Shown: positions 35,077-47,102, counted from the stretch's first letter. The stretch: 64,000 nt of DNA from CAVXJN01 sp963773585 (GCA_963773585.1 CAVZBR010000013.1:62001-126000), one strand, 5' to 3'. Translations and numbers: made by a program. The notes: a model not told the origin generated them from the letters alone.

Positions 35077-36147
35077 TTATTTCGCAGCCAACCCCAGGCG
35101 CTCACCCCGGTACGCGCCGTCGAGGATCGGCTGCCACCAGTCGCTGCGCTGCAGATACCAGTCCACGGTTTTACGCAACCCGGATTCGAAATCCTCGCGC
35201 GGCTTCCAGCCAAGCTCGTCGCACAATTTCCGCGCGTCGATAGCATATCGAAGATCGTGGCCCGGGCGGTCCGCCACGAAGCTGATCAGCGACGCGTGGG
35301 GCCGATGTACTGATGTTGGCAGCAACTCATCGAGACAAGTGCAGATGGCTTCAACCACTTGTCGGTTCGTACGCTCCGCGCCGCCGCCGATATTATAGAC
35401 TTCGCCCAATCGGCCATGACGCAACACCGCCCACAATGCGCGCACGTGGTCCTCGACGTACAACCAGTCGCGAACGTTCGCGCCGTTTCCGTAGATCGGC
35501 AACGACTTCCCCGCGCTGCCATTGATGACCATCAACGGGATCAATTTCTCCGGAAACTGATACGGACCATAGTTGTTCGAACAGTTGGTGGTGACCACCG
35601 GCATACCGTAGGTATGGAACCAAGCTCGGGCGAAATGGTCCGACGCCGCTTTGCTGGCGGAATAAGGTGAATTGGGCCGGTATTGGCTGGTTTCGGTGAA
35701 CTCGCCGGTGTCGCCCAACGAGCCATAGACTTCGTCGGTGGAGACGTGATGGAAGCGGAATGCATCGCGCGCTCCCGCCTCCAGACGCTGCCAATGGTCG
35801 CGCGCCACCTCCAGTAATGTGAAGGTACCGACGACGTTGGTTTCGAGGAACGGCGCCGCGCTGTCGATAGACCGATCGACGTGGCTCTCAGCCGCGAGAT
35901 GTACGACAGCGTCGGGACGGCGTTCGGCAAAAATACGCGCCATTTCGGGCCGGTCGCAAATGTCGACCTTCTCAAATGAATAGCGGCTGCTATCCGCCAC
36001 CTCGGCGAGTGAAGCGAGGTTGCCCGCGTAGGTGAGCTTATCCACATTGACCACTTCACAGTTCGTCTCGTGGATAAGAAACCGTATCAGGGCGGAGCCG
36101 ATGAAACCCGCTCCGCCCGTGATCAAGATGCGCTCGGGTTGATTCAT
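35077..36147 (-). CDS. rfbB: dTDP-glucose 4,6-dehydratase
   Basis: A 356-residue extended short-chain dehydratase, the second step of dTDP-rhamnose synthesis. The NAD site GGAGFIG is at 11-17, the family signature STDEVYG at 136-142, and the catalytic pair is Y162 and K166 in YSASK. ATG 36147 is chosen because GAAGAG precedes it by seven bases; the frame is open further upstream, but only into the galE end. It heads the rfbBACD set and follows galE with a 37-base gap. Confidence 0.96.
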   Translation of the reverse strand: MNQPERILITGGAGFIGSALIRFLIHETNCEVVNVDKLTYAGNLASLAEVADSSRYSFEKVDICDRPEMARIFAERRPDAVVHLAAESHVDRSIDSAAPFLETNVVGTFTLLEVARDHWQRLEAGARDAFRFHHVSTDEVYGSLGDTGEFTETSQYRPNSPYSASKAASDHFARAWFHTYGMPVVTTNCSNNYGPYQFPEKLIPLMVINGSAGKSLPIYGNGANVRDWLYVEDHVRALWAVLRHGRLGEVYNIGGGAERTNRQVVEAICTCLDELLPTSVHRPHASLISFVADRPGHDLRYAIDARKLCDELGWKPREDFESGLRKTVDWYLQRSDWWQPILDGAYRGERLGLAAK

Positions 36148-36184
36148 AGTGATCTCTTCATGTGCCTGGGGAGTCGGCGGAGCG

Positions 36185-37159
36185 TCAATCCTGTTGCCGC
36201 TCCCAACCCCACGCGTGTCTAACGATGGTGGCGAGGTCGCCATACATGGGTTGCCAATCAAGCAGTTCCCGTGCGCGCGCGGCGTCTGCGACCAGCGCTG
36301 CCGGGTCGCCCTCGCGCCTGGGCCCGTCTATCACCGGAATGTCTCGTGAGGTAATTTCACGCGCCGTGTCGATGACCTGCTGAACCGAGAAGCCGCGGCC
36401 GTTGCCGAGGTTGAACACTTCACTGGCAGCGCCCGCCATCAGGCGATCGAGTGCGCGCAAATGCGCCTGACATAAATCGGTCACATGGATGTAATCGCGT
36501 ACACCCGTTCCGTCCGGCGTGTCGAAATCCCGTCCGAATACGGTGATGCTCGCCCGCTTGCCCGCCGCCGCTTTCAACACCACCGGGATCAGATTGGTAA
36601 TGCCCTCGAAGCGGGGACCGAGCTGGCCGTCCGGATCCGCGCCAGCCGCGTTGAAATACCGCAGACACACCGAGCGCAGTCCATAGGCATGTTCGAAGTC
36701 GGCCAAAATCTGCTCCACCATCCACTTGCTCAGACCGTATGGATTGATCGGCGCCTTGGGATGGTCCTCGTCGACCGGCACGTACTGCGGCTCGCCGAAA
36801 ATCGCAGCAGTCGACGAGAAAATGAAACGATCTACGCCGTGCCGGACCATGGCATTGAGCAGGTTCAGGGTATTGGCGACATTATTCAGATAGTACTTAC
36901 CGGGATCCTGCACGGACTCGCCGACCTGAATGAACGCTGCGAAATGCATGACAGCGTCGAAGCCATGTTCGGGCAACAATCGATCGAGCAACCCCCGATC
37001 ACCGATGTCCCCTTCTACGAATTCGCCGCCCAACACGGCGTCCCGGAATCCCGTGGACAAATTATCCAGCGTTACCACCGCATGGCCGTGCTCCAGCAGC
37101 ATCTTTACCATGTGCGAACCGATATAGCCGGCACCACCTACGACCAGGACTTTGCTCAC
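36185..37159 (-). CDS. galE: UDP-glucose 4-epimerase
   Basis: A 324-residue epimerase that interconverts UDP-glucose and UDP-galactose. The NAD site GGAGYIGS is at 8-15, the serine-containing SSTAAIFG at 115-122, and the catalytic pair is Y141 and K145 in YGLSK. The start codon is GTG at 37159. It lies between manC and rfbB on the same strand, so galactose, rhamnose and mannose donors are likely made together for surface polysaccharide. No glycosyltransferase, polymerase or flippase gene follows. Confidence 0.95.
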   Translation of the reverse strand: MSKVLVVGGAGYIGSHMVKMLLEHGHAVVTLDNLSTGFRDAVLGGEFVEGDIGDRGLLDRLLPEHGFDAVMHFAAFIQVGESVQDPGKYYLNNVANTLNLLNAMVRHGVDRFIFSSTAAIFGEPQYVPVDEDHPKAPINPYGLSKWMVEQILADFEHAYGLRSVCLRYFNAAGADPDGQLGPRFEGITNLIPVVLKAAAGKRASITVFGRDFDTPDGTGVRDYIHVTDLCQAHLRALDRLMAGAASEVFNLGNGRGFSVQQVIDTAREITSRDIPVIDGPRREGDPAALVADAARARELLDWQPMYGDLATIVRHAWGWERQQD

Positions 37160-37199
37160 GCCATCTCCATCGAGGATCGAATTCAGATTTGCGAGCGAC

Positions 37200-38633
37200 T
37201 CAGATTCGCCCGTAGTTGTCTTCCATGCGCACGATGTCGTCTTCGCCGAGATAATCGCCGCTCTGCACTTCGATCATGATCAACTCGATTACTCCGGGGT
37301 TGGTCAGCCGGTGCTGATTTCCAGCGGGCACATAAGTCGATTCGTTGCTTCGCACCAGGTACTCGCGGTCGCCGTTGATGACCTTTGCAGTACCGGACAC
37401 CACAATCCAATGTTCGCTGCGATGATGATGCATCTGCAGGGAAAGTTCCGCGCCGGGTTTGACCACGATGCGCTTCATCTTGAATCGATCACCTTCCTCG
37501 AGCACGGTGTACGTTCCCCAGGGCCGGTGCACGGTGCGGTGCAGCCGATAAGCTTCGTGACCATCCGCCTTCAGGCGCTCGACAATCCGCTTCACATCCT
37601 GGCAATGATCCTTGTCGGCAACCAGCAACGCGTCCGGCGTATCGATCACGACCAGGTTTTCCACGCCCAAGGTCGCGACCATCCGCTCATCGCTATGCAC
37701 ATAGCAATTACGGCTGTCGAGGCACAACGTCTCGCCTACTGTCCGGTTTCCGTGCACGTCCAGTTCCGCCAGATTCGCGACCGCCGCCCAGGAGCCCACG
37801 TCGCTCCAGTCGAACTCGCATGCAACCACCGCGACCCGGTCCGCCTTTTCCATTACCGCATAGTCGATGGATACTGCAGGCGCTGCCGCGAAGGTCTCGG
37901 GATCGAGCACCAATGGTTCCAGGTCGCTTTGCGACGCCTGCCAACAGGCTTGCGCTGCCGCGAATACATCGGGCGCAAACCGCTCGAGCGCGGTGAGCAT
38001 GGTAGACGGCGCGAAACAGAACATGCCGGCGTTCCAGAGGAACCGACCGGCATCCAGGTAAGCTTGCGCCGTCTCCAGGTCAGGTTTTTCGACGAATCGG
38101 CTGACCTCGAAGGCGTTGGGTTCGCCGCCATCCGCGATTGCAGCACCTTGTTCGATATAGCCGTAACCCGTTTCCGGAGCGCTCGGCCGAATCCCGAATG
38201 TCGCCAGATAACCGTCGCGCGCCAGTGCCTCGGCGCGTCCCACTGCGGCCGCAAACGCCGGCAAATCTTCGATGACATGATCTGCGGGCATGACCAGCAT
38301 CACGGCTTGATCGCCGAACCGGTCACGCACGCGCATTGCCGCCATGGCGATGGCCGGTGCAGTATTACGACCGACAGGCTCGAGGGCAAAGTCCAGGTGG
38401 GTGCGCTGGGTTTTGCTCACCTGTACATATTCGTCGCGGGTCTGGAAATAATATTCTTTGTTGGTAACGGTAAGCAGCTGCTCGACACCATCCAGCGCCA
38501 GCGCGCGTGTGAGGGTCTTCTGCAGCAGGCTTTGACCGTCGGGCAGACGCATGAACGGCTTGGGATGCGCTTCGCGGGAAACCGGCCAGAGTCGGGTTCC
38601 GGCGCCACCGGACAGAATAACGGGAATCAACAT
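37200..38633 (-). CDS. manC: Mannose-1-phosphate guanylyltransferase / mannose-6-phosphate isomerase
   Basis: A 477-residue bifunctional enzyme that makes GDP-mannose. The N-terminal guanylyltransferase has SGGAGTRLWPVSREAHPKPF (8-27); the C-terminal cupin, the isomerase part, carries AELSLQMHHHRSEHWIVVSG and related histidines. The start ATG 38633 is followed by MLIPVILSGG. It is 40 bases upstream of galE. No phosphomannomutase gene is in the window. Confidence 0.95.
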   Translation of the reverse strand: MLIPVILSGGAGTRLWPVSREAHPKPFMRLPDGQSLLQKTLTRALALDGVEQLLTVTNKEYYFQTRDEYVQVSKTQRTHLDFALEPVGRNTAPAIAMAAMRVRDRFGDQAVMLVMPADHVIEDLPAFAAAVGRAEALARDGYLATFGIRPSAPETGYGYIEQGAAIADGGEPNAFEVSRFVEKPDLETAQAYLDAGRFLWNAGMFCFAPSTMLTALERFAPDVFAAAQACWQASQSDLEPLVLDPETFAAAPAVSIDYAVMEKADRVAVVACEFDWSDVGSWAAVANLAELDVHGNRTVGETLCLDSRNCYVHSDERMVATLGVENLVVIDTPDALLVADKDHCQDVKRIVERLKADGHEAYRLHRTVHRPWGTYTVLEEGDRFKMKRIVVKPGAELSLQMHHHRSEHWIVVSGTAKVINGDREYLVRSNESTYVPAGNQHRLTNPGVIELIMIEVQSGDYLGEDDIVRMEDNYGRI

Positions 38634-38736
38634 TTAAATTTCGCCTCTTGGCGCCTGCCCGTGGACCGCTGCAGCACAATCGGCGGCAACCGTCGTCGTT
38701 CGGACGGCGGACATCTAAGCCTGCGGTCAGGCGCTT

Positions 38737-39204
38737 CTAAAACGGAATGTCGTCGTCGAACTCTTCCGGGGCTGACGCTGGTGCCGATGCAGGTTGACGG
38801 CTCGCGGCCGGTTCCTGGTTGTAGTCATAATTGCCCCCGCCGCCACTACTGCCACCACCGCCCCCGCCACGGCCGCCGAGCATTTGCATTTCGCTCGCAA
38901 CGATTTCCGTGCTGTAGCGGTCATTACCGCTTTTGTCCTGCCACTTACGCGTGCGCAAACTGCCTTCGACGTAAACCTGTGAGCCCTTCTTCAAATACTC
39001 GCCGACGATCTCGGCCAGACGATTGAAGAACACCACATTGTGCCATTCCGTACGTTCCTGCTGCTCGCCGCTCTGTTTGTCTTTCCACTGCTCGCTGGTA
39101 GCCAGCGCGACATTTGCCACGGCAGAGCCGCTGGGCATATAACGCACTTCCGGGTCGCGCCCCAGATTCCCGATCAATATGACTTTGTTTACGCCCCGTG
39201 CCAT
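38737..39204 (-). CDS. ssb: Single-stranded DNA-binding protein
   Basis: A 155-residue tetrameric SSB. The OB fold (about 1-110) begins MARGVNKVILIGNLGRDPE and includes TEWHNVVFF and GSQVYVEGSL. A glycine-rich linker (ten or more Gly with Ser) leads to the acidic tail EEFDDDIPF, which binds partner proteins. ATG 39204 is chosen because GGAG precedes it; an upstream ATG at 39249 adds 15 unrelated residues. The gene lies two positions from uvrA, as in most gammaproteobacteria, but is not divergent from it here: an MFS gene is between. Confidence 0.96.
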   Translation of the reverse strand: MARGVNKVILIGNLGRDPEVRYMPSGSAVANVALATSEQWKDKQSGEQQERTEWHNVVFFNRLAEIVGEYLKKGSQVYVEGSLRTRKWQDKSGNDRYSTEIVASEMQMLGGRGGGGGGSSGGGGNYDYNQEPAASRQPASAPASAPEEFDDDIPF

Positions 39205-39339
39205 GGTCGTCTCCGTCGTAGGTTCATACACTGTTTCATGCGCGTCCATCCATTGGACAGCACCGCCTACTATAATTAGAAAATCCTCCTGGCGATAGAA
39301 CGCAAGTCCAAGCCTTTGATTTCTTTCGCCGGACGCGCC

Positions 39340-40752
39340 TCAGACGGCCGGCGCGGGAGCGCCCTCGAGATCGCGGGAAAAGCCGGCCAGGGCATCGTGA
39401 TCCAACGCCTTGTGGTCCACTTTTAGATACGCCACGCCGTCCTGGGGAATCACCACGGCCTCAGCCACGCCCCGGACCTGGGACAATTGCGCTGCCAATT
39501 TGCGAGCCGAAGGTTCGTCGATCGTGCCGACGTTGAGCAGATAACTGGCGAGATAGCGTGGCTCACGCATGGAACTGGCGACAATCAGCCACAGAATCGC
39601 CATAGCGCCCCCCAGTACGAAAACGCCGGTGAAGCCGGCAAAACCCAGCAACGCGCCGCCAGCCGCACCGCCCACGAATGCCCCGAGGAATTGGCTGCTG
39701 GAGTAGACACCCATTGCGGTGCCCTTGCTTTCCGCCGGCGCCATCTTCGAAATCAAGGACGGCAGGCTGGCCTCGAGCAAATTGAAGGCAGTGAAAAACA
39801 GGAACAGCATCAGGGTCACGACCCAGAGCTGTCGATGCCACTCTGCAAGGCCCAATTGTGCCACGGCCAACAGTGCGATGGCGCCCAGGAAGACGCGCTT
39901 CATCATCCGGCGCCGTTCCGCAAGGATGATGAACGGCACCATAGCTGCCACCGACAGCAGCAGCACCGGCAGATAGATCCACCAATGATGGTTCGACGGC
40001 AGTCCCGCTTCCCGCACCAAAGCCAGGGGCATGGCGACGAAGGTCGCCGTCAACACCAGATGCAGCAGGAATATCCCCAGATCCAGGCGCAGCAGCTGGC
40101 CATCCCGCAACACACTGGCAAATTGTGCGGGCACCGCTTGCGCATCGCGATGTACGCGGCTTTCGTGGGGCGTGGGCACGACGTACCAAAGCACCAGCAT
40201 GCCGGCCACCGCCAGCAACGCAGTGACCCAGAATATTCCATGTAGGCCGATCCAACTGTTGAGCACCGGCCCCAAAACCATCGCCACAGCGAACGAACTG
40301 CCGATGCTCATGCCGATGATCGCCATGGCCTTGGTGCGATGCTCTTCCCGCGTCAGATCGGCCGTGAGGGCCATCACAGCGGCGGCAATCGCGCCCGAAC
40401 CCTGTAGCGCACGGCCGGCGATGATGCCCCAGATCGAATCAGACATGGCTGCCACTGCGCTACCCGCAGCAAACAACAGCAACCCGGCGAGGATCACGCG
40501 CTTGCGGCCGAAGCGGTCGGACAACATACCGAAAGGAATCTGCAGGATGCCCTGGGTCAAGCCATAAGCGCCCAACGCAACCCCGGCGAGCGCCGGCGTC
40601 GCCCCGTGCAAGTGGTCAACATACAACGAAAACACCGGCAGGATCATGAACAACCCCAGCATGCGCAGGGCGAAAATGCCGGATAGCGAAATGGCGGCTT
40701 TACGTTCTGATGCGGTCATCGGGGTGTAGTTGCCGCCAGCTGGTTTATTCAA
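39340..40752 (-). CDS. MFS transporter of the YajR type with C-terminal cytosolic domain
   Basis: A 470-residue major-facilitator protein with about 12 membrane helices (about 20-400). Motif A is GMLSDRFGRKRV after helix 2, and ALQGSGAIAAAVMALTADLT gives the motif-B/C region. The last 65 residues form a small soluble domain with the pattern of the YAM/ferredoxin-like domain of YajR (LNVGTIDEPSARKLAAQL, then GVAEAVVIPQDGVAYLKVD). The substrate is unknown; drug or metal export is typical of such relatives. A TTG start at 40752 is supported by GGGAG six bases upstream; ATG 40719 is the alternative. It is divergent from uvrA and adjoins ssb as in Pseudomonas. Confidence 0.88.
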   Translation of the reverse strand: MNKPAGGNYTPMTASERKAAISLSGIFALRMLGLFMILPVFSLYVDHLHGATPALAGVALGAYGLTQGILQIPFGMLSDRFGRKRVILAGLLLFAAGSAVAAMSDSIWGIIAGRALQGSGAIAAAVMALTADLTREEHRTKAMAIIGMSIGSSFAVAMVLGPVLNSWIGLHGIFWVTALLAVAGMLVLWYVVPTPHESRVHRDAQAVPAQFASVLRDGQLLRLDLGIFLLHLVLTATFVAMPLALVREAGLPSNHHWWIYLPVLLLSVAAMVPFIILAERRRMMKRVFLGAIALLAVAQLGLAEWHRQLWVVTLMLFLFFTAFNLLEASLPSLISKMAPAESKGTAMGVYSSSQFLGAFVGGAAGGALLGFAGFTGVFVLGGAMAILWLIVASSMREPRYLASYLLNVGTIDEPSARKLAAQLSQVRGVAEAVVIPQDGVAYLKVDHKALDHDALAGFSRDLEGAPAPAV

Positions 40753-40758
40753 GCCCTT

Positions 40759-40764
40759 CTCCCT
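40759..40764 (-). promoter_or_regulatory. Shine-Dalgarno site supporting the TTG start of the MFS gene
   Basis: On the minus strand AGGGAG is six bases before TTG 40752. The first in-frame ATG (40719) has no purine-rich site in front of it, so the TTG start is more likely. Confidence 0.55.
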
Positions 40765-40830
40765 TGCCTTTGCGCGTGGTTACCCGGAACGCGTATATTA
40801 GCAGGTTGCCCTGGCAGCTAAAAACCGAGC

Positions 40831-43683
<2,853 letters not shown>

Positions 43684-43689
43684 CCAGGT

Positions 43690-44418
43690 TCAGGCACGCA
43701 CCACGACGGTGTCGCCGCAGGTTAGCTGAAACGTATCCGCAGCCCGCCCTTGATTGATTGCAATCTCGGCCAAGCCGTTGGCGTTCTCGTACCAAAAGCC
43801 TTCTCCAACCGGAACGTCGGAAAAGGTGTTGGCACGAGCGAGCCGTTGCCCGTTCACCTCCAAGACGGAACCAGTGGCAATGTTGACGGCACGCAGTCCG
43901 GTCATGGCGTTGCCATAGCGATCGATATACACGATCCGGCCGAGATCGTGCGGCCAATCGGCCGGCACCCGTGCCGACACCTGCTGCTCCGCCACCGGCG
44001 GCAACTCCCCCAAGGCAAGACCGGCCGCTACCGGAGCGAACAGATCTCGGCCATGGAAACTGCTGGAAAGTCGCGCCGGTCGCCACACGATATCCCACCA
44101 GCGGACGTTGCTTGTCCGGCACACCAACGTGTTGAACAAGCCATTGTCCGGGCCCACGAACCAGCGCCCCGCGGCCTTCACCAACGCCGCGCGCCGGTCG
44201 CCGCCGACTCCGGGATCCACGACACACAGGAACACCGATCCGTGCGGAAATTCATCTACGTATGCCGCGAGCAAGTAGCCCGCCGCAGGGGCATCAAAAC
44301 CGGGCACGTCGGCAAAAAGGTCAACCACAGGCACGTTCGGCGCCTTGCGGTACAGCACCGCCTTCATCTGCCCGACGTAGGGCCCGTCCAAACCGAAGTC
44401 TGTGAACAATACGATCAT
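43690..44418 (-). CDS. SAM hydroxide adenosyltransferase (DUF62 family)
   Basis: A 242-residue protein of the family first seen with fluorinase and chlorinase; most members hydrolyse S-adenosylmethionine to adenosine and methionine using hydroxide. It begins MIVLFTDFGLDGPYVGQMKAV, and carries VVDPGVGG, FVGPDNGLFN, FHGRDLFAPVAAGLA and DRYGNAMTGLRA, all characteristic. The C-terminal beta domain is complete. It stands alone between uvrA and the chemoreceptor, separated from the uvrA stop by six bases in convergent orientation. The physiological role is unclear in bacteria. Confidence 0.9.
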   Translation of the reverse strand: MIVLFTDFGLDGPYVGQMKAVLYRKAPNVPVVDLFADVPGFDAPAAGYLLAAYVDEFPHGSVFLCVVDPGVGGDRRAALVKAAGRWFVGPDNGLFNTLVCRTSNVRWWDIVWRPARLSSSFHGRDLFAPVAAGLALGELPPVAEQQVSARVPADWPHDLGRIVYIDRYGNAMTGLRAVNIATGSVLEVNGQRLARANTFSDVPVGEGFWYENANGLAEIAINQGRAADTFQLTCGDTVVVRA

Positions 44419-44470
44419 GGCTTCTCAGTCTAGCCGAGACTAAACATTCCGTAACCGGCGCCCGGTAACG

Positions 44471-44499
44471 CAAAGAGCCGGGACAAGCCCGGCTCTTTG
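44471..44499 (-). terminator. Intrinsic terminator-like hairpin after the chemoreceptor gene
   Basis: A perfect 12-bp stem, CAAAGAGCCGGG at 44471-44482 and its complement at 44488-44499, has a five-base loop. It lies 20 bases beyond the chemoreceptor stop on the minus strand. The T tract is short (CTTTG), so termination may be partial. Confidence 0.6.
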
Positions 44500-44519
44500 C
44501 GCGGTGAGCCAGTTGTGGA

Positions 44520-46436
44520 TCAGTTGAACTTGAACTGCCCCACCAGCGACTGAAGTTCGGCCGCCAAGCGCGCCAGCTGGTTGCTGGCATCCGCGGTCTG
44601 GCCGGCGGACTCGGTAACGCCGTCGGCGACGTGGTTGATATTCACCACATTCTTGTTGATTTCCTCGGAAACCGCACTTTGTTCTTCCGCGGCGCTGGCA
44701 ATCTGCGCGTTCATATCGCTGATGGTGGCAACCGATCGGGTGATCTTGGTCAGCGACGCGCCGGCTTCCTGTGCCCGCGCCACGCTGTCGGCGGCTCGGC
44801 TCTGACCCTGCTGCATCACGGCGGCAGCGTCCCGCGCGCCGGCTTGGAGGCGTTCGATCACTTGCTGAATTTCGCCGGTCGATTCCTGGGTCCGCGAAGC
44901 CAACGTGCGCACCTCGTCCGCAACCACCGCGAATCCGCGCCCTTGCTCTCCGGCGCGCGCCGCTTCAATCGCCGCATTCAACGCCAATAGATTGGTCTGC
45001 TCCGCGACGCCGCGAATGACGTCCAGCACGGCACTGATACTTTCACTGTCCGCCTCCAGTCGTTGTATGACCGCCGCGGCCCGCTCCACCTCTCCGGCCA
45101 CACTCTCGATTGCATTGACCGCTTCGCGCACCACCTGTTGACCCTGGACCGCCTCCTGATCGGCAGCTTCCGCAGAACGTGCAGCTTGAGATGCATTGCG
45201 GGCAACTTCCTGTACCGTCGAGGTCATTTCGTTCATCGCGGTCGCAACCTGATCGATCTCACTACGCTGCTGGGCGACGCCACGATTGGATTCCTCGGTC
45301 ACTGCCGACATTTCTTCGGCTGCCGCCGCCACCTGTGCCGTCGATCCCGCCACGTCTGCCACCAGCGCGCGAACCTTGTCTGCGAAGCGATTGAACGCTC
45401 CCGCCAGGTCGGCGACCTCATTGCGCCCCTTTTCGTCGAGGCGACGGGTCAGATCCCCATCGCCTGCTGCAATGTCGCGCATTGCATCGACCGCGGCCCG
45501 GATCGGCTGCACGATACCGCGCGCAACCAACGCAGCGAGCAACAAACCTACCAGCAGGGCAATGCCGGCCACCAGAGCAGCCGTATTGCGCGCGCCGCTT
45601 AGGGCATCCGCGTAATACGAACGATCCATGGAGATCTCCAATACGCCGATCGGGTGTCCGGAAAAATCGCGGATTGCGTCTGCCAGCACCGCAACGGGGA
45701 GATCGCCGATCCGCGTCTGCCCAAGCGCACCTTCACCGGCCAATGCGTGTTCCATCTTAGCCGGCAGCAACGGTGATGCGTCTTTACGGGTCGAGGCAAA
45801 CGCTTTGTAGCTACCGTCGTCGGCCTGCAAGAACAGCGAAACATCGACGCCATAATGCGATTTGAAAGCATCGAAGAACGCCTGCCCGAACGACGTTCCG
45901 AACTCCACTGAGCCGACGTGCTTCCCGTCGTGCGTGATGGGCACGATTCCACGTACACCGAGACCGGCCACGCCCTTTTCAATGCCGCGAACGACAGTAT
46001 TGTTGCTGTTTGCCGCAACAACCGTCTTGCGAAAACCAGACAGGTCATCACCGAACTTGCTTGGCTTATGCACCCGCAAGAACGAGATTGCCGGTGCCTT
46101 ATGGAACTGGAATTGTCGCACGCCGTATTCCTCTCGCAACCGGTCAAAGCCAGCTACGAACAACGCCTTCAATCGTTCGCGGTCATCATTGGCCATTGCC
46201 TCCTGTACTTCCGGGATGCCGGCCACAAGGGCAGCGAGAGATTCCGCGGTGCGACCCTCGGAATCGATTGCAGCGCTGATGTTGTCGAATAGGCCGCGCA
46301 ATTCGCGACGTTCGGCCTGTGCGATCACGTTGTCGAAGCGGGCAAGGAACACCGGCACCAAGGCCGAGACTGTGAGCACGAGCAACAGCGCGAAACTCAG
46401 CGCGATGCGGCGGCCGATCTTGATATTGGACAGCAT
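44520..46436 (-). CDS. Methyl-accepting chemotaxis protein with periplasmic sensor domain
   Basis: A 638-residue chemoreceptor. TM1 lies at about 11-32, a large periplasmic region at 33-283 (double-Cache-like, with HKPSKFGDDLSGFRKTV), TM2 at about 284-306, HAMP at about 307-360, and the signalling hairpin tip EQTNLLALNAAIEAARAGEQG at 479-499 and onward. ATG 46436 follows GGAG by five bases; the frame extends upstream, but without homology. The C-terminal end lacks the NWETF-type CheR-binding pentapeptide. The ligand is unknown; Cache domains of this kind often bind small acids. No che or flagellar gene is near. Confidence 0.93.
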   Translation of the reverse strand: MLSNIKIGRRIALSFALLLVLTVSALVPVFLARFDNVIAQAERRELRGLFDNISAAIDSEGRTAESLAALVAGIPEVQEAMANDDRERLKALFVAGFDRLREEYGVRQFQFHKAPAISFLRVHKPSKFGDDLSGFRKTVVAANSNNTVVRGIEKGVAGLGVRGIVPITHDGKHVGSVEFGTSFGQAFFDAFKSHYGVDVSLFLQADDGSYKAFASTRKDASPLLPAKMEHALAGEGALGQTRIGDLPVAVLADAIRDFSGHPIGVLEISMDRSYYADALSGARNTAALVAGIALLVGLLLAALVARGIVQPIRAAVDAMRDIAAGDGDLTRRLDEKGRNEVADLAGAFNRFADKVRALVADVAGSTAQVAAAAEEMSAVTEESNRGVAQQRSEIDQVATAMNEMTSTVQEVARNASQAARSAEAADQEAVQGQQVVREAVNAIESVAGEVERAAAVIQRLEADSESISAVLDVIRGVAEQTNLLALNAAIEAARAGEQGRGFAVVADEVRTLASRTQESTGEIQQVIERLQAGARDAAAVMQQGQSRAADSVARAQEAGASLTKITRSVATISDMNAQIASAAEEQSAVSEEINKNVVNINHVADGVTESAGQTADASNQLARLAAELQSLVGQFKFN

Positions 46437-46534
46437 AAACACTCCGGGAAGATAAACATCGGGCCTAAAGGCACGCGCCGAAATCAGGAAGCGGTACATG
46501 GACAATCATGCCGCCCCGTTCTGACCACCGGTCA

Positions 46535-46562
46535 TTATTCGGCCGATCCCGGGTTAGCTTGA
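46535..46562 (-). promoter_or_regulatory. Flagellar sigma-28-like promoter candidate for the chemoreceptor
   Basis: On the minus strand TCAAGCTA (46555-46562) is followed after 11 bases by GCCGAATAA (46535-46543). The FliA consensus is TAAAGTTT-N11-GCCGATAA. The match is good except for one inserted A in the -10 box. It is 99 bases from the ATG. Confidence 0.3.
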
Positions 46563-46590
46563 GACAGAATCAATGGAATCTTTCAGCCAT

Positions 46591-46620
46591 AAAAAAAGCC
46601 GGGCTAAGCCCGGCTTTTTC
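46591..46620 (-). terminator. Strong intrinsic terminator of the ribosomal operon
   Basis: A perfect 12-bp stem, AAAAAGCCGGGC at 46593-46604 paired with 46608-46619, has a three-base loop TAA. On the minus strand the stem ends in seven T residues. It lies 20 bases after the rplQ stop. The stem also ends with five T residues on the plus strand, so it may work in both directions. Confidence 0.9.
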
Positions 46621-46640
46621 AGAATGGAAGCTAACAACCG

Positions 46641-47033
46641 TCAATCGTCGGCGCCCGCCTCTGTCTCATCCGGCAGTGGCCGATCCACCAACTCCACAAA
46701 GGCCATTTGTGCGGCGTCGCCTGGACGGTATCCGCATTTCAGGATGCGCAGGTACCCGCCCGGCCGCTCCTTGTATCGCGGGCCAAGCTCGTTGAACAGC
46801 TTCGTGACCACATCGCGATCACGCAGCCGTGCGAACGCCACGCGACGCTTGTGTACCGAGTCGGACTTCGCCATTGTGATCAGCGGTTCGGCAACTCTGC
46901 GCAATTCCTTGGCTTTCGGCAAAGTGGTTTTGATGACTTCATGTCGCAGCAAAGACGCCGCCATGTTCTTGTACATGGCCTGGCGATGGCTGCTGTTGCG
47001 GTTGAGCTGACGTCCGCTCTGACGATGGCGCAT
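46641..47033 (-). CDS. rplQ: 50S ribosomal protein L17
   Basis: A 130-residue protein beginning MRHRQSGRQLNRNSSHRQAM, the invariant L17 start, with LLRHEVIKTTLPKAKELR and GGYLRILKCGYRPGDAAQMA. L17 lies on the solvent side of the 50S subunit near the tunnel exit. It is the last gene of the alpha operon, 69 bases after rpoA, followed by the strong terminator at 46591-46620. The acidic tail after residue 120 is variable in the family. Confidence 0.98.
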   Translation of the reverse strand: MRHRQSGRQLNRNSSHRQAMYKNMAASLLRHEVIKTTLPKAKELRRVAEPLITMAKSDSVHKRRVAFARLRDRDVVTKLFNELGPRYKERPGGYLRILKCGYRPGDAAQMAFVELVDRPLPDETEAGADD

Positions 47034-47102
47034 GACTGCGATTCCTTAACAATCCGATCTAAGTTTCGAATACGCAAGCGCCGAGTAGGCACTTGCCAGG
47101 GA

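Noticed and set aside
37152..39026. A 624-codon plus-strand frame opposite manC and ssb
   Set aside because: It is antisense to manC and ssb, with shadow-frame composition and no plausible start context.
39253..39290. TATAAT with TTGGAC and a nearby AGGAGG upstream of ssb
   Set aside because: On the plus strand the two boxes are only 12 bases apart and drive no gene. The AGGAGG lies on the minus strand but no start codon follows at usable distance.
40753..40830. A LexA box controlling uvrA
   Set aside because: No CTG-N10-CAG palindrome is found in the 78-base gap or in front of ssb, so SOS control by an Escherichia-type LexA is not supported by sequence.
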